The notes under the pieces were generated by a model. The model was not told the DNA's origin. It did no database searches and saw only the letters and a program-made list of their open reading frames with translations. 33,660 nucleotides of DNA from CAKTOF01 sp964523945 (GTDB lineage: Bacteria; Bacillota; Clostridia; Oscillospirales; Oscillospiraceae). The stretch lies in the NCBI GenBank assembly GCA_964523945.1, contig CAZGBU010000009.1:1-33660 (forward strand), given 5' to 3'. Every line of letters starts with the position of its first letter. The first letter of the stretch is position 1. Positions 1 to 7,407 of this stretch are shown piece after piece. The position numbers and the translations under genes were made by a program.

Positions 1-2
1 GC

Positions 3-59
3 GGCGTCATCTCGCAGGAAGAGTTCGATGCAAAAAAGGAGCAGCTTCTGGGGCTGTAA
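3..59 (+). CDS. C-terminal end of a SHOCT-domain protein (5' partial)
   Basis: The first bases are the tail of a plus-strand gene that begins outside the window. The last 18 codons read GVISQEEFDAKKEQLLGL and end in TAA at 57-59. This matches the SHOCT (short C-terminal domain) pattern, in which a Gly-Val-Ile-Thr/Ser turn is followed by a Glu-Phe-x-x-Lys-Lys helix ending in Leu-Leu-Gly-Leu. SHOCT tails occur on many otherwise unrelated membrane or oligomeric proteins, so the function of the whole protein cannot be told. A strong hairpin terminator follows at once. Confidence 0.7.
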   Translation, partial: GVISQEEFDAKKEQLLGL

Positions 60-65
60 ACAGCG

Positions 66-98
66 AACGGGGGACGGAGCCAAGCTCCGTCCCCCGTT
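66..98. terminator. Hairpin terminator between convergent genes
   Basis: A near-perfect inverted repeat has arms at 66-80 and 84-98 with a 3-nt loop (CAA). It lies between the SHOCT gene stop (59) and the convergent rubrerythrin stop (112). The T-rich stretch on the plus side is only moderate (TTTGTATCATATTT), and the hairpin probably serves both strands. Confidence 0.8.
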
Positions 99-111
99 TG
101 TATCATATTTC

Positions 112-654
112 TCAGCCGAAGTAACGATCCAGCAGGCCCTTGAGCGCACGGCCATGTCTCGCTTCGTCGCGCGCCATTTCATGCACAGTGTCATGAATCG
201 CATCGAGGTTCAGCGCTTTTGCACGCTTCGCCAGATCGGTCTTGCCAGCGGTCGCGCCCATCTCGGCCTCGACACGCATCTCGAGGTTCTTCTTGGTCGA
301 ATCGGTCACGACCTCGCCGAGCAGCTCAGCAAACTTGGCGGCGTGCTCTGCCTCTTCATAGGCAGCCTTCTCCCAGTACAGTCCGATCTCCGGATAGCCC
401 TCGCGGTGGGCCACACGGGCCATCGCCAGATACATGCCGACCTCGGAGCACTCGCCCTCGAAGTTCGCACGCAGGTCAGCCAGAATATCCTCCGGCGCGC
501 CCTGTGCGACACCGACGACATGCTCGGCAGCGTAGGAGGCATTCTCCTCCATCTTCTGGAACTTCTCCGGACCGACGCCGCAGACCGGGCACTTCTCGGG
601 TGCGCTGTCACCCTCGTGAACATAACCGCAAACTGTGCAAACATACTTCGCCAT
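112..654 (-). CDS. Reverse rubrerythrin (rubredoxin + ferritin-like diiron peroxidase)
   Basis: The 180-residue protein has an N-terminal rubredoxin-type iron site (C6xxC9 and C22PVC25) followed by a ferritin-like four-helix domain with Glu/His diiron ligands (EGECSE, YEEAEH, HEMARDEARH). This domain order is reversed relative to classical rubrerythrin. In anaerobic clostridia such proteins reduce hydrogen peroxide and O2 with electrons from NADH through rubredoxin reductase; the role here is from family knowledge. The start is the ATG at 654, because GGAGGGA at 661-667 lies 6 nt upstream. An in-frame ATG at 669 overlaps that ribosome binding site and is rejected. The gene lies 31 nt behind perR on the same strand and is very likely co-transcribed with it under peroxide control. 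Confidence 0.92.
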   Translation of the reverse strand: MAKYVCTVCGYVHEGDSAPEKCPVCGVGPEKFQKMEENASYAAEHVVGVAQGAPEDILADLRANFEGECSEVGMYLAMARVAHREGYPEIGLYWEKAAYEEAEHAAKFAELLGEVVTDSTKKNLEMRVEAEMGATAGKTDLAKRAKALNLDAIHDTVHEMARDEARHGRALKGLLDRYFG

Positions 655-685
655 TTTGTTTCCCTCCAAAATAAAAATGATTTCT

Positions 686-1102
686 TTAGTTGATGATCAA
701 ATCAGACGCACATGCGTCGGATGCACATGAATGGCAGACACCGGTAAAGGTGACCTGGCAGCTGCTGACATTGCCGGCCGCAGCACCCATCGCCGGCAGC
801 TCTGCCGGCAGCTGCGCACCCTCTACATCGAGAACAGCGCCGCAGCAGGTACACACAAAATGCATATGGGGCGAGGTATCTGCATCAAACCGCTCCAGCC
901 CATCTACCACGCCAAGCGAGCGGATCACACCCTCTTCACGGAACAGGGTCAGATTACGGTATACCGTACCCAGGCTCAGATCCGGGATCTCGGGCTTCAG
1001 CCGGGCATAGATCCAGTCGGCGGACGGATGCACTGTTGTGCCGCGAAGGCACGCCAGAATCGCATCGCGCTTTCGGCTGTGTTTTCGCGTCGGGCGTTCC
1101 AT
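686..1102 (-). CDS. perR: Fur-family repressor, PerR type
   Basis: This 138-residue Fur-family regulator has a winged-helix domain with the recognition stretch LSLGTVYRNLTLF, then the regulatory metal region RFDADTSPHMHF and structural zinc pairs CTCC and CHSC. The sequence LGTVYRNL and linkage to a peroxide-reducing rubrerythrin favour PerR over Fur or Zur. The start chosen is the ATG at 1102, since GGAGG at 1108-1112 is 5 nt upstream; the in-frame ATG at 1114 overlaps that site. PerR senses peroxide by metal-catalysed oxidation of histidines and then leaves its DNA sites. An inverted repeat at 1118-1142 just downstream of the -10 element suggests autoregulation of the perR-rubrerythrin operon. 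Confidence 0.87.
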   Translation of the reverse strand: MERPTRKHSRKRDAILACLRGTTVHPSADWIYARLKPEIPDLSLGTVYRNLTLFREEGVIRSLGVVDGLERFDADTSPHMHFVCTCCGAVLDVEGAQLPAELPAMGAAAGNVSSCQVTFTGVCHSCASDACASDLIIN

Positions 1103-1117
1103 AGCTGCCTCCATAAC

Positions 1118-1142
1118 AATAACAATTCTTATTTCTGTTATT
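1118..1142. promoter_or_regulatory. Candidate PerR operator (inverted repeat)
   Basis: The arms AATAACA (1118-1124) and TGTTATT (1136-1142) are exact reverse complements separated by 11 A/T-rich bases. The element lies immediately downstream of the perR -10 box and covers the expected transcription start. It does not match the Bacillus Per box base for base, so assignment to PerR is an inference from its position. Confidence 0.5.
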
Positions 1143-1171
1143 AAGATAGGACAACTGAACCTGTTTGTAAA
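1143..1171 (-). promoter_or_regulatory. Sigma-A promoter of perR-rubrerythrin operon
   Basis: Read on the minus strand: -35 TTTACA (1171-1166), 17-nt spacer, -10 TATCTT (1148-1143). It lies about 40 nt ahead of the perR start codon. Confidence 0.7.
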
Positions 1172-1242
1172 GGCCTTTTTTCAATTTCCTCCGAATTTTT
1201 TGCAGCATTTCCCGCTGTCCGCCGGCGCGAGCCAAAAAACGG

Positions 1243-1271
1243 TTGAAATCGGGCGGACAAGCCGTTATAAT
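1243..1271 (+). promoter_or_regulatory. Sigma-A promoter of minD-like gene
   Basis: TTGAAA at 1243-1248, a 17-nt spacer and a perfect TATAAT at 1266-1271 give a near-consensus promoter. The start of transcription would fall about 30 nt before the TTG start codon of the minD-like gene. Confidence 0.85.
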
Positions 1272-1306
1272 ATATTCTGTATCAACAGACTTTGGAGGGG
1301 ATCGGT

Positions 1307-2044
1307 TTGGGGCAGGTTTTGGCTGTCACCTCCGGCAAAGGCGGCACGGGCAAAACCTCGCTGTGTGCGGCAATTGCCTCGTGCCTGGCCGCAGAGGGCC
1401 GGCAGGTGCTCTGCATCGATCTGGACGTCGGGATGCGGAATCTCGACATTTCTCTCGGCATGACCGATTTGGCCTCCGTCTCCTTTGCCGACGTGCTGGC
1501 CGGGCGTTCCCCGCTCTCCGCTGCGCCTGCACATCCGGAGATTCCGGGTCTGTTCCTGCTGACCGCGCCGGTTCTTGCCGCGCCGGAGTCATTTGACCCG
1601 GACGCGTTTGGTGTACTGCTGGCCAATGCGCGCGGGCAGTATGATTGGATTTTGCTTGATGCGCCGGCCGGTATCGGCGCCGGCTTCCGGCTGGCAGCGA
1701 TGCACGCCGACCGCGCGATCGTGGCGGCAACGCCCGATCCGGCCTGTCTTCGCGACGCCGCCCGCACTGCCGAACTGCTGGAGCAGGCCGGCTGCAGGCA
1801 GTCCCAGCTGGTTGTCAACCGCGTGGTGCCGCGCCTGCTCGGTCGGATGCGCTTTACGATTGATGACGTGATGGACGGCGTAGGCCTGCCGCTGCTCGGT
1901 GTGGTGCCGGATGATCCGCAGGTTGTCCTTGCGGCCGCAGCCGGGCAGCCGCTGGTGCTCTGTGAATCACGCGGGGCAGCGGAGGCCTGCCTCCATATCG
2001 CGCGCCGCCTGTGCGGGCGCAGGGTGCCGCTGATGAAACTCTAA
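1307..2044 (+). CDS. minD: MinD-like septum-site ATPase (ParA/MinD family)
   Basis: This 245-residue P-loop ATPase has the deviant Walker A motif GKGGTGKT (residues 10-17), the DLDVGMRNLD switch region (D40) and DAPAGIGAGF (Walker B region), all typical of MinD. MinD cycles on the membrane and, with MinC, keeps FtsZ rings away from the poles. The C-terminus (IARRLCGRRVPLMKL) could form the basic amphipathic membrane-targeting helix of MinD. The start is the TTG at 1307, because GGAGGGG (1294-1300) is 6 nt upstream; an upstream in-frame TTG at 1292 overlaps that site. No minC or minE is visible here. The next gene, a methylglyoxal synthase homologue 48 nt downstream, points to a remnant of the clostridial min-rodA-mgsA cluster. 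Confidence 0.85.
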   Translation: MGQVLAVTSGKGGTGKTSLCAAIASCLAAEGRQVLCIDLDVGMRNLDISLGMTDLASVSFADVLAGRSPLSAAPAHPEIPGLFLLTAPVLAAPESFDPDAFGVLLANARGQYDWILLDAPAGIGAGFRLAAMHADRAIVAATPDPACLRDAARTAELLEQAGCRQSQLVVNRVVPRLLGRMRFTIDDVMDGVGLPLLGVVPDDPQVVLAAAAGQPLVLCESRGAAEACLHIARRLCGRRVPLMKL

Positions 2045-2092
2045 CCCCTCTCCCGGCCTTGGCCGGATCTTACAGAAACGGGAGTGATCTGT

Positions 2093-2515
2093 TTGAATAT
2101 CGCTTTGATGGCGCACGACAAGAAAAAAGAGCTGATGGTGCAGTTCTGTACGGCGTACAAGGGCATCCTCGCCAAGCACAACCTGCTCGCCACCAGCACG
2201 ACCGGGCGGCTGATTGCGGAAGCGACCGGTCTGCCCGTCAGCCTGTTTCTCTCCCGCGCGCAGGGCGGGCACCAGCAGCTTGGCGCCCGCATTGCATACA
2301 ATGAGATCGATATGGTGCTGTTCTTTACCGACCCGACTGCGCTTGATCCATGGCAGGATCAGACGCTTGTCGAGACGCTGCACCTGTGCGACGCGCAGAA
2401 CGTGCCGTGCGCGACCAACCTGGCGACGGCAGAAATGCTGATTCTCGGCCTGCAGCGCGGCGACCTGGACTGGCGCGAGGTCATGCGCGGCAAGGGCCGC
2501 GTCTCGGTGGTCTGA
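2093..2515 (+). CDS. mgsA: Methylglyoxal synthase homologue with altered catalytic residues
   Basis: The 140-residue product aligns along its length with methylglyoxal synthase, which converts dihydroxyacetone phosphate to methylglyoxal and phosphate. The N-terminal MAHDKKKELM, the phosphate-binding TSTTG loop (34-38) and the ATNLATAEMLI segment are kept. The residues that do chemistry in the E. coli enzyme are not: by hand alignment Asp71 is His60 here (GGHQQ), His98 is Trp87 and Asp101 is Gln90, and Gly66 is Arg55. The protein may be inactive, regulatory, or have a changed reaction. The start is TTG 2093, since GGGAG (2080-2084) is 8 nt upstream; a GTG at 2084 overlaps it. It probably shares the minD promoter. 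The family assignment is firm, the activity is not. Confidence 0.82.
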   Translation: MNIALMAHDKKKELMVQFCTAYKGILAKHNLLATSTTGRLIAEATGLPVSLFLSRAQGGHQQLGARIAYNEIDMVLFFTDPTALDPWQDQTLVETLHLCDAQNVPCATNLATAEMLILGLQRGDLDWREVMRGKGRVSVV

Positions 2516-2526
2516 GAATCGGTTTT

Positions 2527-2556
2527 CCCGTCCCCTGCGGGGGCGGGATTTCTTTT
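2527..2556 (+). terminator. Rho-independent terminator or attenuator before hisS
   Basis: The arms CCCGTCCCC (2527-2535) and GGGGGCGGG (2539-2547) form a 9-bp stem with a 3-nt loop, followed by ATTTCTTTT. It ends the minD-mgsA transcript. No promoter is evident between it and hisS (start 2580), so it may act as a partial terminator. Confidence 0.8.
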
Positions 2557-2579
2557 GAACGCATGAAAGGACGAAATGC

Positions 2580-3947
2580 ATGGAAAAAATGAAACCGCGC
2601 ACACTCTCCGGCTTTCTGGAGCTTCTGCCCGCGCCGCAGCAGCAGATGGAGCGCATGATGGACATCCTGCGCTGCACCTACTCGCTCTACGGCTTTACTC
2701 CGCTCGACACGCCGGTCATCGAAGCGGCCGAGGTTCTGCTTGCCAAGGCCGGCGGCGAAACGGAAAAGCAGATTTACCGTTTTACCAAGGGCGACAGCGA
2801 TCTGGCGCTGCGCTTTGATCTGACTGTGCCGCTCGCGCGCTATGTCGCGCAGCACTATGGCGAGCTGACGTTTCCGTTCCGCCGGTATCAGATCGGCAAG
2901 GTCTACCGCGGCGAGCGTGCGCAGCGCGGCCGCTTCCGCGAGTTTTACCAGGCCGACATCGACATCATCGGCGACGGCCAGCTCGACATCGCAAACGAGG
3001 CTGAAATTCCCTCGATCATCTACCGCACGTTCACCCAGATGGGGCTGACACGCTTTCAGATCCGTGTGAACAACCGCAAGATCCTCAACGGGTTCTACGA
3101 GATGCAGGGGCTGTCCGCATGCGCCGCCGATGTGATGCGCACCGTGGACAAGTTCGACAAGATCGGCGCGGAGAAGGTCCGCGCGCTGCTGACGGACGAG
3201 GTCGGTGTCGCGCCCGGCGCCGCGGACGAGATTCTCCGCTTTATTGCCATCCAGGGGACGAACAGCGCGGTACTCAGCGCGCTGGAGGGCTATCGCGGAA
3301 AGAGCGAACAGTTCGACGCCGGGCTTGACGAGCTGACAACCGTCGTGCGCTATCTGGCCGCGTTCGGTGTGCCGGAGGCAGCGTTTGCGGTCGACCTGAC
3401 CATTGCGCGCGGGCTGGATTACTATACCGGCACCGTCTATGAGACAACGATGCTCGACCACCCGGAGATCGGCTCGATCTGCTCTGGCGGCCGCTACGAT
3501 AACCTTGCGGAATTCTATACCGACAAGAAACTACCCGGCGTTGGCATCTCCATCGGTCTGACCAGGCTGTTCTATGTGCTCGGCGAGCAGAATATGCTCA
3601 ACCCTGCCCTGCCCACCGCACCGTGTGATGCGCTCGTGCTGCCGATGACAGACAACCTCGCGCCTGCCATCGCCTGCGCCACGCAGCTGCGTGAAGCAGG
3701 ACTACGCACGCAGGTCTACACCGAACCGAAGAAGTTCAAGGCAAAGATGAGCTACTGCAACAAGCTCGGCATTCCATACGCCGTCGTGCTCGGGGAGAAC
3801 GAGATCGCCGCCGGCACAGTCTCGGTCAAGGACATGGAGACAGGAGAACAGGTCGCCGTCCCGCTGGCGGAAGCGATCACGCGCATCACAGGCGGCATCC
3901 GCACCCGCGCAGCCGCCAGTCCGATTCGGGAGGCTCCACCCGTCTGA
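2580..3947 (+). CDS. hisS: Histidyl-tRNA synthetase
   Basis: This 455-residue class II synthetase charges tRNA-His with histidine in the cytoplasm. Visible motifs are RFDLTVPLARYVA (residues 79-90), the motif 2 region FRRYQIGKVYRGE with GRFREFYQADIDIIG (100-131), the histidine-specific RGLDYYTGTVYE (about 277) and motif 3 GVGISIGLTRL. A C-terminal anticodon-binding domain runs from about residue 343 (CDALVLPM) on. The last 20 or so residues (RTRAAASPIREAPPV) extend beyond the usual end and look unstructured. ATG 2580 has GAAAGGA at 2565-2571. hisS and aspS are neighbours in many Firmicutes, as here, with one small membrane-protein gene between them. Confidence 0.95.
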   Translation: MEKMKPRTLSGFLELLPAPQQQMERMMDILRCTYSLYGFTPLDTPVIEAAEVLLAKAGGETEKQIYRFTKGDSDLALRFDLTVPLARYVAQHYGELTFPFRRYQIGKVYRGERAQRGRFREFYQADIDIIGDGQLDIANEAEIPSIIYRTFTQMGLTRFQIRVNNRKILNGFYEMQGLSACAADVMRTVDKFDKIGAEKVRALLTDEVGVAPGAADEILRFIAIQGTNSAVLSALEGYRGKSEQFDAGLDELTTVVRYLAAFGVPEAAFAVDLTIARGLDYYTGTVYETTMLDHPEIGSICSGGRYDNLAEFYTDKKLPGVGISIGLTRLFYVLGEQNMLNPALPTAPCDALVLPMTDNLAPAIACATQLREAGLRTQVYTEPKKFKAKMSYCNKLGIPYAVVLGENEIAAGTVSVKDMETGEQVAVPLAEAITRITGGIRTRAAASPIREAPPV

Positions 3948-3976
3948 ACCGTTTTGACTGCAAAGGAGGCGCTTGT

Positions 3977-4471
3977 ATGACAGCATCATCCCCAGCGCAG
4001 CCCCATCCCGCCGCGAAGCGGAAGCACAACCGCGGCATTTGGATCCTGATCGTCTTTCTGGTCCTGTTGGCCGCCCTGATCGGCTGGTATTTCTGGTACA
4101 CGCGCCCGGTGCCGCTGACGACAGTGCTCGGCGGCGAACCGGCGTCCGTCTCGGCCACGCTGCTCGACGGGATCGGCCGCCGTTACGACCTGAACGCGCA
4201 GCGCGGCGAACCCGGTATGGACGCGCTGCTCGAGGTGCTCACCGCCGTGGAATACAGGAAAAGTCTCTGGACGTTGTTTTACCGCCCGTTTCCGCTGGAC
4301 GAAACCGGCTCCAACGGCATCACCTTTGTCGTGGATGGCCGCCGCATAAACCTCTGGCTGGCTGACGATGCAGATCTGTGCAGCGTCAATGATGAAACAC
4401 AGCGTCTTTATGCCATCGACGGGACGCTGTATGAACAGGCAGCGGCGGTCGTCGCAGCATACGGCGCATAA
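3977..4471 (+). CDS. Small single-pass membrane protein, function unknown
   Basis: The 164-residue product begins with a basic, proline-rich cytoplasmic stretch (to about residue 20), then one membrane helix (IWILIVFLVLLAALIGWYFWY, residues 21-41) and an extracytoplasmic domain of about 120 residues with no motif I recognise. The helix lacks a signal peptidase site, so the protein is probably membrane-anchored. A strong AAAGGAGG at 3962-3969 precedes the ATG. It sits between hisS and aspS on the same strand and is likely co-transcribed with them. No function can be given from the sequence. Confidence 0.8.
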   Translation: MTASSPAQPHPAAKRKHNRGIWILIVFLVLLAALIGWYFWYTRPVPLTTVLGGEPASVSATLLDGIGRRYDLNAQRGEPGMDALLEVLTAVEYRKSLWTLFYRPFPLDETGSNGITFVVDGRRINLWLADDADLCSVNDETQRLYAIDGTLYEQAAAVVAAYGA

Positions 4472-4517
4472 GCCCCGGGAAAATACAGATTTATAATTAC
4501 AGGAGTTGACAAGTTTT

Positions 4518-6296
4518 ATGGTACAGTCCCGCAGCCACACCTGCGGCGAGCTGCGCCTTGCCGACGCGGGCAAGGCCGTCACGCTCGTCGGCTGGATGGA
4601 AAACGTGCGAGAGGTCAGCGCATCGCTCGCGTTTGTCGTCCTGCGCGATTTTTACGGCACAACGCAGCTCGTTGTCGAAACCGACGAGATCATGCGCGTC
4701 GTGAAATCGCTCAACAAGGAGTCAACGATCTCCGTGACCGGCACCGTGCGCGAGCGCGCAAGCAAAAACCCGAAGCAGCCCACCGGCGACATTGAGGTCG
4801 TCCCGGATCGAATTGAGGTGCTCGGCCGCTGCCGCTACAACGAGCTGCCGTTTGAGATCAACCGCAGCCGCGAGGCAGACGAGTCCGCACGGCTCAAATA
4901 CCGCTATCTCGACCTGCGCAATCCGGCCGTCAAGGCCAATATTGTCCTGCGCTGCAATGTGATCGCCGCGCTGCGCCGCGCGATGACAGAGCAGGGCTTC
5001 CTGGAGATCACAACGCCGATCCTGACCGCCTCGTCGCCCGAGGGTGCGCGCGACTACCTGGTGCCGGCTCGCAAGCATCCGGGCAAATTCTATGCGCTGC
5101 CGCAGGCGCCGCAGCAGTTCAAGCAGCTGCTGATGACAGCGGGCTTTGACCGCTATTTCCAGATCGCGCCGTGCTTCCGCGATGAGGATGCGCGCGGCGA
5201 CCGCAGCCCCGGCGAGTTTTATCAGCTCGACATGGAAATGGCATTTGCCAGCCAGGAGGACGTATTCTCCGTCTGCGAGGCAGTGCTGCCGCCGATTTTC
5301 GCCGAATACGGCAAGTACTCCACCGCGTCGTCCGCGCCGTTTGTCCGCATCCCCTACACCGAGGCGATGGAGCGCTACGGCACTGACAAGCCGGATCTGC
5401 GCATCGACCTGGAAGTCCGTGATATGACTGCGCTCTGCCAGGGCACGGAGTTCCCGCCGTTTGCCGAAGGCAACACCGTCAAGGCCATCGTCGTCACAGA
5501 CTGCACGCTCGCCCGCAAGGCGATTGACAAGCTCTGTGCCGAAGTCGAGGTGCTCTCCGGCGCGAAGCCATATTGGTTCAAGGTCGATGAGGCCGGCGCG
5601 CTCACTGGTGGAATTGCCAAGTTCCTGACTGACCGTACTGCGGCCGTCACCGCAGCGCTGGACCTGAAGCCCGGTTGCTTTGTCGGCGTGACTGCCGGCC
5701 CGAAAGCCCTTGCGCAGAAGACCGCCGGCGCACTGCTCAAGGCACTCGGCGCCGCCTGCGAGGGCCATATGAACCGCGAACAGTATGCGTTCTGCTGGAT
5801 TGTCGATTTTCCGATGTATGAGATCGGCGAGGAATCCGGAGCGCTGGAATTCTGCCACAACCCGTTCTCGATGCCGAACGGCGGGCTGGAGATTCTGCAA
5901 AAGGCCGAGCGCGGCGAGGTCGACCCGCTCTCGATCACAGCGTATCAGTATGATCTGGTCTGCAACGGCGTGGAGCTCTCCTCCGGCGCGGTGCGCAATC
6001 ACGACCCCGAGATTATGGTCAAGGCCTTTGAGCTCGTCCGTCTCGGTGAGGAAGACGTCAAGGCCAAATTCCCGGCGATGTACAATGCGTTCTGCTATGG
6101 CGCGCCGCCGCACGCCGGCATTGCCCCGGGTGTCGATCGGATGATCATGCTGCTCGCCGGTGAGGACTCCATCCGCGAGATCATCCCGTTCCCCATGAAC
6201 AAGAGCGCGCAGGATCTGATGATGAACGCGCCGTCCACTGTCGAACAGAGCCAGCTCAATGAGCTGCATATCGCACTCGTCCCACCGGAGGCGTAA
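4518..6296 (+). CDS. aspS: Aspartyl-tRNA synthetase, bacterial type
   Basis: The 592-residue protein has an N-terminal OB-fold anticodon-binding domain (residues 1 to about 110, VTLVGWMENVRE), then the class II core with motif 2 around CFRDEDARGDRSPGEFYQLD (about 218-237), the bacterial GAD insertion (about 290-410, including GGIAKFLT) and motif 3 GIAPGVDRMIMLL (about 535). The length fits bacterial AspRS. The chosen start is ATG 4518, with AGGAG at 4501-4505 (12 nt, slightly long); the in-frame TTG at 4506 directly abuts AGGAG and is unlikely. A terminator follows 13 nt after the stop. Confidence 0.95.
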   Translation: MVQSRSHTCGELRLADAGKAVTLVGWMENVREVSASLAFVVLRDFYGTTQLVVETDEIMRVVKSLNKESTISVTGTVRERASKNPKQPTGDIEVVPDRIEVLGRCRYNELPFEINRSREADESARLKYRYLDLRNPAVKANIVLRCNVIAALRRAMTEQGFLEITTPILTASSPEGARDYLVPARKHPGKFYALPQAPQQFKQLLMTAGFDRYFQIAPCFRDEDARGDRSPGEFYQLDMEMAFASQEDVFSVCEAVLPPIFAEYGKYSTASSAPFVRIPYTEAMERYGTDKPDLRIDLEVRDMTALCQGTEFPPFAEGNTVKAIVVTDCTLARKAIDKLCAEVEVLSGAKPYWFKVDEAGALTGGIAKFLTDRTAAVTAALDLKPGCFVGVTAGPKALAQKTAGALLKALGAACEGHMNREQYAFCWIVDFPMYEIGEESGALEFCHNPFSMPNGGLEILQKAERGEVDPLSITAYQYDLVCNGVELSSGAVRNHDPEIMVKAFELVRLGEEDVKAKFPAMYNAFCYGAPPHAGIAPGVDRMIMLLAGEDSIREIIPFPMNKSAQDLMMNAPSTVEQSQLNELHIALVPPEA

Positions 6297-6309
6297 TGAC
6301 AAAGCCAAA

Positions 6310-6336
6310 AAGCCCGCCGGCGCAGCCGGCGGGCTT
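6310..6336. terminator. Bidirectional terminator between aspS and degV
   Basis: A 12-bp stem has arms 6310-6321 and 6325-6336 with loop GCA. The A-rich 5' flank supplies a T tract for the minus strand (degV); on the plus side only a weak T-rich stretch follows. Confidence 0.85.
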
Positions 6337-6359
6337 GTCCTGTATCTGCAGCAACGCAC

Positions 6360-7232
6360 TCAGCGCTGTTTAGCCAGGAAGAACAGCGCAATTGTGCCGG
6401 GGCCGGAATGCGAACCGATCACCGGGCCGATGCTGAAAATCCGCACGTCATTGACATGCAGCCGCGATTTGACCTGGTCGGCGACATATTGTGCATCGGT
6501 CGGCGAATCGCCGTGGCTGATGAACACCGTCCCACCGCCGGCCGGCAACGCCGATTTCTCCATCCGGTCGAGCAGCGCGTTGAGGGAAGACTTGCGTCCG
6601 CGCGCCTTGTCAACATTGATGAGATGCCCCTCGTCGTCGACATGGAGCACCGGCTTGATGCCGAGCACCGTACCGACCAGCGCCGTCGTCGCCGAAACGC
6701 GGCCGCCGCGCTTGAGGAAATTCAGATCCTCGACCGTAAACCAGTGCGCCAGATGCAGCTTGTTCTGCTCGAGCCAGTCGCGCACCGACTCAATGCTCCC
6801 GCCCTCTTTGCGCTTCTGCGCGGCGTGCCAGACGAGCAGCCCCTCGCCGCTCGAAGCGCACAGCGAATCAACCACTAGCACCTTCCGCGCCGGATGCCGC
6901 TCGAGCATCTCTTCCGCCGCCATCGTCGCAGCCTGATAGGTGGAGCTCAAACCGGAGGAAAACGCGATGACCAAAATGTCCTGTCCCGCCTCGAGAATCG
7001 GCTCCATCGCCGCGACCCAGTCACTCGGGTTGATCGCCGACGTGGTGGCCATCGTGCCGCCGCGCAGCTTGCCATAGAATGCATCGGTCGCCATCTGCCG
7101 CCCGTCCAGCCAGTTTTCGTAGGTCTTATCCTCCATTGTGAACCGCATCGGAATATACTGCACGTCCATCTCCCGCATCAGTTCTTCCGACAGGTCGCAG
7201 CAGGAGTCAGTCAGGATGACATAGTTGTCCAT
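6360..7232 (-). CDS. DegV family (fatty-acid-binding) protein
   Basis: This 290-residue DegV-fold protein shows the N-terminal TDSCCDLSEEL, the TSAINPSDW loop, the SSGLSSTYQAA loop with ligand-binding serines, FLKRGGRVS, and a C-terminal HSGPGTIALFFL. DegV proteins bind one fatty acid, and several act as FakB subunits that present fatty acids to the kinase FakA for phospholipid synthesis. No fakA is visible nearby, so the ligand and partner are unknown. ATG 7232 is preceded by AAGGAGG (complement of 7241-7247). The gene has its own promoter and stands alone, divergent from the CDF transporter. Confidence 0.9.
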   Translation of the reverse strand: MDNYVILTDSCCDLSEELMREMDVQYIPMRFTMEDKTYENWLDGRQMATDAFYGKLRGGTMATTSAINPSDWVAAMEPILEAGQDILVIAFSSGLSSTYQAATMAAEEMLERHPARKVLVVDSLCASSGEGLLVWHAAQKRKEGGSIESVRDWLEQNKLHLAHWFTVEDLNFLKRGGRVSATTALVGTVLGIKPVLHVDDEGHLINVDKARGRKSSLNALLDRMEKSALPAGGGTVFISHGDSPTDAQYVADQVKSRLHVNDVRIFSIGPVIGSHSGPGTIALFFLAKQR

Positions 7233-7261
7233 CTCAAATCCCTCCTTATCATATTATATGC

Positions 7262-7290
7262 ATTTTATCACAGATACCGCCGATTGTAAA
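7262..7290 (-). promoter_or_regulatory. Sigma-A promoter of degV
   Basis: On the minus strand: TTTACA (7290-7285), 17-nt spacer, TAAAAT (7267-7262), about 30 nt before the ATG. Confidence 0.75.
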
Positions 7291-7347
7291 TAGAATTTGA
7301 TTTCTGATATTACATTTGGCGATTGTTTGGTCGACATTACTTTTCCC

Positions 7348-7376
7348 TTGCAAAGGCCGCCAGGGCGTCCTATAAT
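7348..7376 (+). promoter_or_regulatory. Sigma-A promoter of CDF transporter
   Basis: TTGCAA (7348-7353), 17-nt spacer, perfect TATAAT (7371-7376). It faces away from the degV promoter; about 57 A/T-rich bases lie between the two -35 elements. Confidence 0.8.
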
Positions 7377-7407
7377 CTCAGGGAGAACCTACCGGGGAGG
7401 AATGAAT

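Noticed and set aside
2516..4517. T-box leader before hisS or aspS
   Set aside because: No AGGGTGGNACCGCG-like antiterminator core occurs in the spacers; only a simple hairpin precedes hisS.
4722..6359. Minus-strand open frame of 545 codons opposite aspS
   Set aside because: It is the antisense of a fully conserved aspartyl-tRNA synthetase and has no own ribosome binding site or domain.
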